Assembly: GCA_004151065.3 (NCBI GenBank)
Contig: NWUY0300007556.1
Location: forward strand, 5,180-20,181
Direction: 5' to 3'
DNA: 15,002 nt
From: Larix sibirica
Taxonomy: Eukaryota > Streptophyta > Pinopsida > Pinales > Pinaceae
Part shown: positions 9,880-15,002 of the stretch, piece after piece
How positions within the stretch are numbered: the stretch's first letter is position 1
Layout of the letters: each line of letters opens with the position of its first letter
The notes under the pieces: generated by a model
The model's input: only the letters and a program-made list of their open reading frames with translations
Databases searched by the model: none
Told to the model about the DNA's origin: nothing
Translations under genes and position numbers: made by a program

Positions 9880-10990
9880 CTTCGAATGTAATCACATCTG
9901 TAGAGTCTATGTAGAAATTCTCGATATAATGAAAATATTTTACACCCCTAGCACATGTTTATTGGTTTAGAACTAATATTCCCATGCTAGACAACTTTAA
10001 AGAGGGAAATATGGTCAATATATTTACCATAATTCAAGTGGGAATTTTAGTTAAGCATGATGGATTTCCTACACTTTTTAAGAGGTTCAACTTATCAATC
10101 TCAGTTTGAAGAATTTCACGATGACTTTTCGTTGTCTTATTCCTAAATGAAAATACTTGACCCAACCATTATTGAGCATTACATTGACACATGGTCTGCT
10201 ATAGATCATGTGTCTAAACAACAAAGTCATATTCACCCTTCCAAATATTCAATGATCAAATATGATAAGAATAAAATTTGGAATGTGGGATTCTTGTATT
10301 TGATTGTATATACAACATGTGTATCAATCTCCTGTCAACTAAAACCAAGTCACCAATTGAGTCTTTACTAATTTCAAATTCCTCCATAAATATTTCCCAA
10401 AGGAAAATACCCAACTCCCTTTATAAACCATATTATCAATCCTTTTGTGGGATGTGAATTCATCTCCTTCAGGGATGATGTCTTGATTTACGATTTTAAA
10501 TACAAATCTATACTTAGGACCAATGTAAGACTACCCTTACATCACCTTAGGAAACTATTTCCTGTTGCGTCATGCCTTATGAACTAAAAAATGTTGGGTC
10601 CACTTTACTGCAAACAATGTCATATTTATTCCATAACATGATTGATATTATAATTTCATATTCGGATGATCTCATCGCTCATTCAAAGAAATAGTCACAA
10701 CCCTTGGAGCACCTTCATAAAGTGTTTCTTCGATGTCATTGATATAAAATTTGCTTGACCCAATTATGGTCATGTTATTTGTATCCACTGGAGTTTTCTA
10801 GGATTTATCATTTGTAAACAAGGAATCATTACTAATCCTTTGAAGGTTCAAATTATCCTTGAACTACCCCCACCTAGATTTTTCTTCGAATTGTAAAGCC
10901 TTCAAGACAAGGAAAACTTCTTGCGATGATTTATCCTAGATTATGCTATGTTCATTCATCGATTTTTGAGACTATTGCATTATAATATCC
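9880..10990 (+). pseudogene. reverse transcriptase remnant of the gypsy element
   Basis: This would copy element RNA into DNA. The pre-domain segment EGNMVNIFTIIQV begins near 10002 and leads through a stop to LDPTIIEHYIDTWSAID (about 10156). The fingers follow, with HPSKYSMIK and GFLYLIVYTT near 10290. A YFPKENTQ-like block lies near 10391 and a probable motif A aspartate in FRDD at 10474-10476. One frame from 10569 to 10691 carries VMPYELKNVGSTL and the catalytic YSDDL, whose Y-x-D-D is at 10659-10670, and then hits a stop at 10692. After another frame change, FLGFIICKQGIITNPLKV appears near 10797. The active-site residues survive but the frame is broken at least five times. Confidence 0.85.
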
Positions 10991-10999
10991 CATTTATTT

Positions 11000-11445
11000 A
11001 GGGTTATTAGGCTCAAATATCCTTTGAGGCCCTGAAATATGCTCTTACTCAGACATTGTTGATTCATCTTGTCAATTTTAAGAAGGATTGCATCCTCTAT
11101 GACTTGGCATATCCTTCCATTTTTATTAGAGCATTATTACAAGAAGGTGACAATTCTATAGGAAATGGCATTAACTATGTGAGCAATAATTTATTTGTAC
11201 CTTCTTTATCGTATAACCACAAAGAGAATATTTCATTACCCATTGCTTTTTATGGTAAAAATATCTTGCAGTATATTGCTACTCATAAAACCAAGTCATG
11301 GAAAATATGAATCCCATGTTATATCTCTTGACTAGGTGCTTCATCAATGGAAAATTCACCCAATCAATTCTTATTCTACAAGAATATGATCTTGAGTTTT
11401 CTATTCCAAAGAGTAAAAAGGATTTGGCATTGTTTGAATTTATTT
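11000..11445 (+). pseudogene. RNase H domain remnant of the gypsy element
   Basis: This follows the RT connection segment (SFEALKYALTQT, near 11020-11055). An open stretch of 84 codons from 11056 to 11310 includes VNFKKDCILYD and INYVSNNLFVPSLSYNHKENISLPIA, the latter matching the Y-x-S-x-x-L ... Y-S-H-x-E-K-x-x-L-A block of this lineage. After a stop, the next frame gives MNPMLYLLTRCFINGKF and LQEYDLEFSIPKSKK, ending in a stop near 11445. It would degrade RNA in the RNA/DNA hybrid. The canonical first acidic residue is not clearly present. Confidence 0.75.
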
Positions 11446-12270
11446 AATACCTCTCAATTAGTGCAACATGTGCCTTTATTAATGAAAATTTGCTAGATGA
11501 ACATTTGTTCTCTATCTCTTCTGGAAATCCTTAGTATGGGGATGTCCTTGTTTATTTAAACACTAAAGAATATGGCTATCACCTCTACCAATACAATCAG
11601 CAATGGATTCCTCATTGAGTCCCTCACTTTGTTCTTATTTGTGATGTCCTATATCTATGATGAATCAACACCATTCTACATCAACACCTAAATTTTCAAG
11701 ATGACAAATGGATTTTAAATGTGTTTTATAATAGGGCATGTGAAGGAAACCTTTATGATATGGCCACTTTCCATAAAATCATCCATGTTGGTTGTTTTTG
11801 GCCCATCTTATTTTTTTATTGCATCCATCCACTAAAACACTATCGAAATTGTCAACTATTTTCTCCCAAGGTAAATGAACATTTTGCCCCATTGCACCAT
11901 GTTATCTTTGCTAGTCCATTTTGTAAATGGGCATATATTTTATGGAGTGAAATTCTATGTTAGTCAGTGATTCTAAATACAAAATCATGGCCATCCAATA
12001 TTTCACCAAATGGGTTGAAAGCATGCCAACATAGAGTAATATCACCACTACAATGGCATGTTTTTTTTACCATGCTATCATTCAATTTTTTATTTCAAAA
12101 TAACTAGTGTTTGATCACATTACTCATTCGAATATGCCATTTGGGAATAAAGTAACCTGCATTTGAAGTTTGAGCATCAATTTTCATATTCATATTATCC
12201 ACGGTAGAATGGGAAAGTCGGCACTAAGACGAGTAGTACTTGCTATAGCAAAAACATACAATAACAAAAA
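11446..12270 (+). pseudogene. integrase remnant of the gypsy element, catalytic residues lost
   Basis: Integrase would insert the cDNA into the genome. A leader with DEHLFSISSGNP (near 11499) precedes the zinc-binding domain at about 11721-11870. There ACEGNLYDMATFHKIIHVG and FWPILF are recognisable, but of the H-H-C-C ligands only the last C, in RNCQ, appears kept. The core starts at KIMAIQYFTKWVESMP (about 11979), where the first catalytic D is replaced by Q. LVFDH near 12105 retains the second D. YYPR-stop-NGKVG near 12200 has G where the catalytic E is expected. Several stops occur. This is the last recognisable piece of the element. Confidence 0.8.
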
Positions 12271-12806
12271 GGAATTATTTAAAAGTATTATTGCTAAACA
12301 TATTTTTCTATACTAGTCCGAGGATTTATTTGATATTTTCACTATGGCTATTTTTATATAATATTAATAAATGTTTTCATTATGCTTTTCATTTCTCAAG
12401 AAGATTGTTAAAAATTCAAAGGAAGAACGACATGATATCCAAAAGATGTCGGTAGGGATGTCAAAAAAGGTGTACCATGAGATGGTCAAAGAAATGAACA
12501 TAACCACATCACAGGGGGAGCCATCCCAACAAAAACATGCATCAAATGTATGCAGTTATTGATTTACTTTTAATGTGCATAGAGTTTAATTATCGCATAA
12601 AATTCTAGTTCCAATTAATTGTTTTTGCAAAAACAAAAAGAAAATGGCACCCATTAAATGCATAAAACAGGGCGACAAGGTAGAAAAGGGTTGATCACAA
12701 AATTTGTAAGTACAACGCTTATTTCATTAAATTTGGACAAATTAGGCAAATTTTGGACTAAGAAAGTGTGAATTTANACATTGAAGAAGATAATGGTAAA
12801 AAACCC
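12271..12806. other. no recognised gene; position expected for the 3' LTR
   Basis: This AT-rich stretch contains a 63-codon frame at 12371-12562 (M, K, S and E rich) with no motif I recognise and no continuity with integrase. The 3' end of the gypsy element and its LTR should begin here, but I see no copy of sequence from upstream of 6325. Position 12777 is an unresolved N. Confidence 0.4.
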
Positions 12807-12850
12807 CTTGGAACCAAGTTGAAGGTCATAATGACCCTTATGTTTCCAAG
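12807..12850. repeat. nested short inverted repeats
   Basis: CTTGGAA at 12807-12813 pairs with TTCCAAG at 12844-12850. Inside them GGTCAT at 12824-12829 pairs with ATGACC at 12831-12836 across a single base. The spacers between outer and inner arms differ (10 and 7 bases). It could fold as a small hairpin or mark a palindromic protein site. Chance is quite possible at these lengths. Confidence 0.4.
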
Positions 12851-12855
12851 TTGTC

Positions 12856-13290
12856 TTGATCCAATTCACCATCTCTCGTTCTTTAGGGCCAATCCCCACG
12901 AATTTCCCAATTAGGGATTTTTCACGCCATTCTTCTATTCTCTCCCGGATCTTGTCTTATTTTATCTGCATGGATGGTATCTTTAATGACCTGGGTAAAC
13001 ATCCTCCTGGTCCTATTCTCTTCCTACCTCCCATCCTATCTGTCTCCTGAGATTCCCCAGATCCATCCGCTTGCAGAGCAGTCGGCGGCGGCCGCGGGGG
13101 GGAATGCGACCCCATCGAAAGGAATGAGGAAAGGGCCCCAGGCCCACTTCTCTTGGCCTGTCATGGCTGGGCGTGTAATCTCACTCGGATCAGCTGCCAC
13201 ACCCTCTAACCAAGAAGATCACCTTCACAACCCTGCAAAGCTAGGGTTTCGCTCGCATCCCGTGAATTCAGTTAAGTCCCTGAGTGCTTG
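12856..13290 (+). promoter_or_regulatory. GC-rich CpG-containing island: candidate promoter and 5' leader of a gene
   Basis: This is the only clearly GC-rich part of the window, peaking at 13080-13260, and it keeps many CpG dinucleotides, for example in gtcggcggcggccgcggg. It carries TAGGGTTT at 13242-13249 (the telo-box AAACCCTA on the other strand) and GGCCCA at 13141-13146 (site II TGGGCC on the other strand). A CCAAT string lies at 12889-12893. Telo-box plus site II is a known pairing in promoters and leaders of plant translation and housekeeping genes. An open frame of 105 codons (12974-13291) crosses the island, with SAAAAGG and no known domain. I think it more likely untranslated leader than protein. 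No clear TATA box is seen. Confidence 0.5.
13242..13249 (-). promoter_or_regulatory. telo-box (AAACCCTA)
   Basis: The + strand reads ctagggtttcgctcgc, a very common context around plant transcription starts. In Arabidopsis ribosomal-protein and other growth-linked genes the telo-box works with site II elements. A site II-like GGCCCA lies about 100 bases upstream. It is a single short match, so its support comes mainly from the surrounding GC-rich island. Confidence 0.45.
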
Positions 13291-13312
13291 ATCTCTCACT
13301 AGAATTTTCAAT

Positions 13313-13387
13313 ATGCAGTGGCCTCCATATTACCTCTATGAAGCCTACAAGACAATGAAAAAGTTGAACTATGGTAGAGCATACTAA
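13313..13387 (+). other. possible mini-exon or short upstream ORF
   Basis: The ATG at 13313 opens 24 codons beginning MQWPPYYLYEAYKTMKKLN before a stop at 13385-13387. Its composition looks more protein-like than the surroundings. The same bases also fit an exon: ttttcaatatgcag ending at 13318 is a good 3' splice site, and TG followed by GTAGAG at 13374 is a possible donor, giving a 55-base exon. I cannot name a protein family, and either reading is weak. Confidence 0.25.
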
Positions 13388-13429
13388 AGTTGCCTCTGCA
13401 TCTTTTCCATATGATTGGTTGTTACACTT

Positions 13430-13444
13430 TATATATATATATAT
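13430..13444. repeat. short (TA)n microsatellite
   Basis: About 15 bases of alternating T and A follow gttacact. It is simple sequence and likely variable in length. Confidence 0.8.
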
Positions 13445-13852
13445 CACAGTTAACCTTGGTTCCGCGGGTGAAATCAAATTGATATTCATGAGGGCTATAA
13501 ATTTAATGGTCAAGATCAAAAGAATCTTTGGATATAGTTCTAGATGTGTATGTGAAGTATTTGAAAAATAATCTCAAGCATGTATCGATCGGAATAAAGT
13601 TTTCTTTTTTAATAAGATTAACATGGATATTGATACCTGGTTTGTTTTTATAAGCTTAATCGCATAAGAAATGGATTAGAATAAGTTTAAAACATTGTTA
13701 TAATTATGAAATTGGCAAAATTTGTACTGCACATAAAGATACATACATAAGAGAAAAATGTTTATAGGATATTTCTAAACTTAGTAACTCTTACGTTTAT
13801 GCTTTTTTTTAGTTGGAGAAAATTGTATACACACTTTAGAAAATTTGGGGTC

Positions 13853-14184
13853 GTTACGCTTTTTTTTAATATGCCATTCTCAATCTTTCCATATGATTGG
13901 TTGTACCTTGTCTTCATTTTGGACAATATATATATTATGGATTAATCAAATGATAAGCAATATGATGCTTTGAGTTATTATAAATATCAATGTGTCCTAA
14001 CTGCATGGCCACCAAGATTATACACAATCGTAGGTGTACCATGTCAACATTGCCTTTGTAATTTGTAGGTCGAAACATTAATCTGAAGTCAAAGTTACAC
14101 CTTCATTTTATGAAACATAGACACTCTCTAATTATTAAGTACCATTTGTAGGCCAAAACATTGAATATATGGGGGACATTGTGA
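13853..14184 (+). repeat. tandem duplication, copy A (332 bp)
   Basis: It begins gttacgc plus an eight-T run and ends ggggacattgtga just before the N at 14185. Copy B at 14186-14483 matches it along its whole length with 11 substitutions by my count (about 96% identity), apart from one 34-base block at about 13930-13963 present only here. The unit has an internal degenerate repeat, atttgtaggtcgaaacattaat at 14061-14082 and a similar 22-mer at 14144-14165. There is no coding frame and no terminal inverted repeats, so it is not an obvious transposon. Confidence 0.9.
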
Positions 14185-14185
14185 N

Positions 14186-14483
14186 GTTACACTTTTTTTT
14201 AATATGTCATTCTCAATCTTTCCATATGATTGGTTGTACCTTGTCTTCATTTTGGACAATATGATGCTTTGAGTTATTATAAATATCGATGTTTCCTAAC
14301 TACATGGCCACCAAGATTCTACACAATCATAGGTGTACCATGTCGACATTGCCTTTGTAATTTGTAGGTTGAAACATTAATCTGAAGTCAAAGTTACACC
14401 TTCATTTTATGAAACATAGACACTCTCTAATTATTAAGCACCATTTGTAGGCCAAAACATTAAATATATGGGGGACATTGTGA
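14186..14483 (+). repeat. tandem duplication, copy B (298 bp)
   Basis: This is the second copy of the unit, directly abutting copy A with a single N between them. It lacks the 34-base block of copy A. The gap falls between two caatat strings in copy A, so a deletion through microhomology explains it simply. Most substitutions between the copies are transitions, several of them C/T or G/A, consistent with decay of methylated DNA after duplication or with allelic difference. Similarity stops right after gtga, where unique sequence begins. Confidence 0.9.
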
Positions 14484-14846
14484 TTTCGATATGAGAGTGG
14501 ACGGTCTAGGAAGAGCGACGAAGTCTATAATCAAATTTCCTTTAATTTTGGGGGGATTAATATTATTGGTTTTTAATTTTCACGTGGTGGAAGTAAGTAA
14601 TGAATGGATTTTAGAATTTTTAGAAGTAATTAAACCAAAGCCTAGTTGTTCAATCACAAAACACTTGTAAATCCATTGATGAAAATGTAACTACCTTACA
14701 AGGATCAATTTTGCATCTTTAATGTTTTACTTATTCTAAAAATATAGTTGTGTTGTATGCAAATAATTGCTGAATCAACCAACCTCATTTTTTTTCTATT
14801 TTATCTTGTTTAGTGAAACTTCTAACTTGTCATTTAATAACATCAG
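14484..14846 (+). other. AT-rich stretch ending in a good 3' splice site
   Basis: I see no gene here. The right end has the features of a plant intron 3' end: T-rich sequence from about 14787, a CTAAC branch-point-like string at 14822-14826, and CATCAG at 14841-14846 about 20 bases further on. If used, this would be the end of an intron in the 5' leader of the gene proposed to start at 14859. Confidence 0.4.
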
Positions 14847-14858
14847 GTTACTTTGAAC

Positions 14859-15002
14859 ATGGCTGAGGCTTTAAGTAGGTTGATTTCCTATAGTCTGCAG
14901 TCAACATCAAGATCACCTCTGGATTTTATATCACATCAGACACTTTTGTGTTTGTATCAAATCACTTGTCTTTTATTTTATTATAATTATAATTTTATTA
15001 TC
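14859..15002 (+). CDS. candidate N-terminal coding exon, running off the window (function unknown)
   Basis: The ATG lies in aacATGGCt, close to the plant start consensus, 12 bases after the putative acceptor at 14846. The frame begins MAEALSRLISYSLQSTSRSP and stays open for 48 codons to the end of the window. The first ~28 residues look protein-like, while the last ones become hydrophobic and AT-driven (LLFYYNYNFII), so the exon may really end before 15002. GTTGAT at 14879 and TTTGTATC near 14950 are possible but imperfect donors. I do not recognise the protein. Support comes from start context, acceptor and the upstream GC-rich island, not homology, and chance remains possible. Confidence 0.3.
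   Translation, partial: MAEALSRLISYSLQSTSRSPLDFISHQTLLCLYQITCLLFYYNYNFII

Larger units (their letters stand above)
6325..12270 (+). mobile_element. degenerate Ty3/gypsy LTR retrotransposon, Tat/Athila-like, internal region
   Basis: Short conserved segments of every gag-pol domain appear in canonical order on the + strand: gag capsid and zinc knuckle, aspartic protease, reverse transcriptase, RNase H, integrase. This order, with integrase last, separates Ty3/gypsy from Ty1/copia. The protease signature (D-E-G-A-S), the EGNM segment ahead of the reverse transcriptase, and the PKSKK segment after RNase H are typical of a widespread plant Tat/Athila-like group. That assignment is from memory and untested. 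Dozens of stops and frame changes show an old, non-autonomous copy. One oddity is a second zinc-knuckle module between protease and reverse transcriptase. Flanking LTRs were not identified. Edges are the outermost recognisable coding segments. Confidence 0.85.

Noticed and set aside
12371-12562. 63-codon frame after the integrase as an integrase C-terminal tail or separate gene
   Set aside because: No GPF/Y or chromodomain-like pattern, and it does not continue the integrase frame. Its charged composition alone is not evidence.
12974-13291. 105-codon open frame through the GC-rich island as a real protein
   Set aside because: GC-rich sequence has few stops by chance, the start codon sits in ordinary sequence, and there is no known domain. 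Telo-box and site II motifs fit a promoter or leader better. Not excluded, but not supported.
13371-13571. 66-codon + strand frame and the opposing 83-codon frame at 13268-13519
   Set aside because: They overlap each other on opposite strands, run through a TA microsatellite (IYIYI) and show no domain. At most the first 55 bases from 13319 could be an exon in another frame.

Overview
The window looks like nuclear DNA of a seed plant. It is AT-rich, has no dense or operon-like gene layout, and is dominated by two decayed plant-type retroelements on the + strand. One is an L1-type LINE whose RNase H is of the plant RVT_3 kind. The other is a Ty3/gypsy element of the Tat/Athila-like group. The heavy decay would suit a large genome that purges repeats slowly, such as a gymnosperm, but the sequence alone does not prove this. 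I see no bacterial, organellar, CRISPR, tRNA or rRNA signal.

Layout. Positions 1-3430 hold no gene I can support, only two short imperfect tandem repeats near 2.04 and 2.6 kb. Positions ~3434-4993 are a 5'-truncated LINE: the end of ORF2 with a zinc-binding zf-RVT domain, a still-open RNase H frame with all four acidic residues, a 3' UTR and a 10-A tail. Positions 5000-6324 are AT-rich with one short repeat pair. Positions ~6325-12270 carry the pol and gag remains of the Ty3/gypsy element in order: gag, a zinc knuckle, protease, a second zinc-knuckle module, reverse transcriptase, RNase H, integrase. Every domain is broken by stops and frameshifts, the integrase catalytic and zinc residues are largely lost, and I could not find LTRs.

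The right end differs. At ~12.86-13.29 kb there is a CpG-containing, GC-rich island with a telo-box and a site II-like element, as found at the 5' ends of plant housekeeping genes. About 1.5 kb further on, a good 3' splice site precedes an ATG in plant start context whose frame stays open to the window edge. This could be the first exon, leader intron and start of a real gene running to the right, which is inference. The proposed intron contains a ~300-bp tandem duplication whose two copies meet exactly at an ambiguous base (N at 14185), so an assembly artefact must be considered.

The genes do not form a working system. The recognisable coding content is dead or dying transposon, plus one possible gene start. 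I found no convincing undescribed system. The best leads are the zinc-knuckle module repeated on both sides of the gypsy protease, the candidate gene 5' end, and the duplication with the N at its joint.
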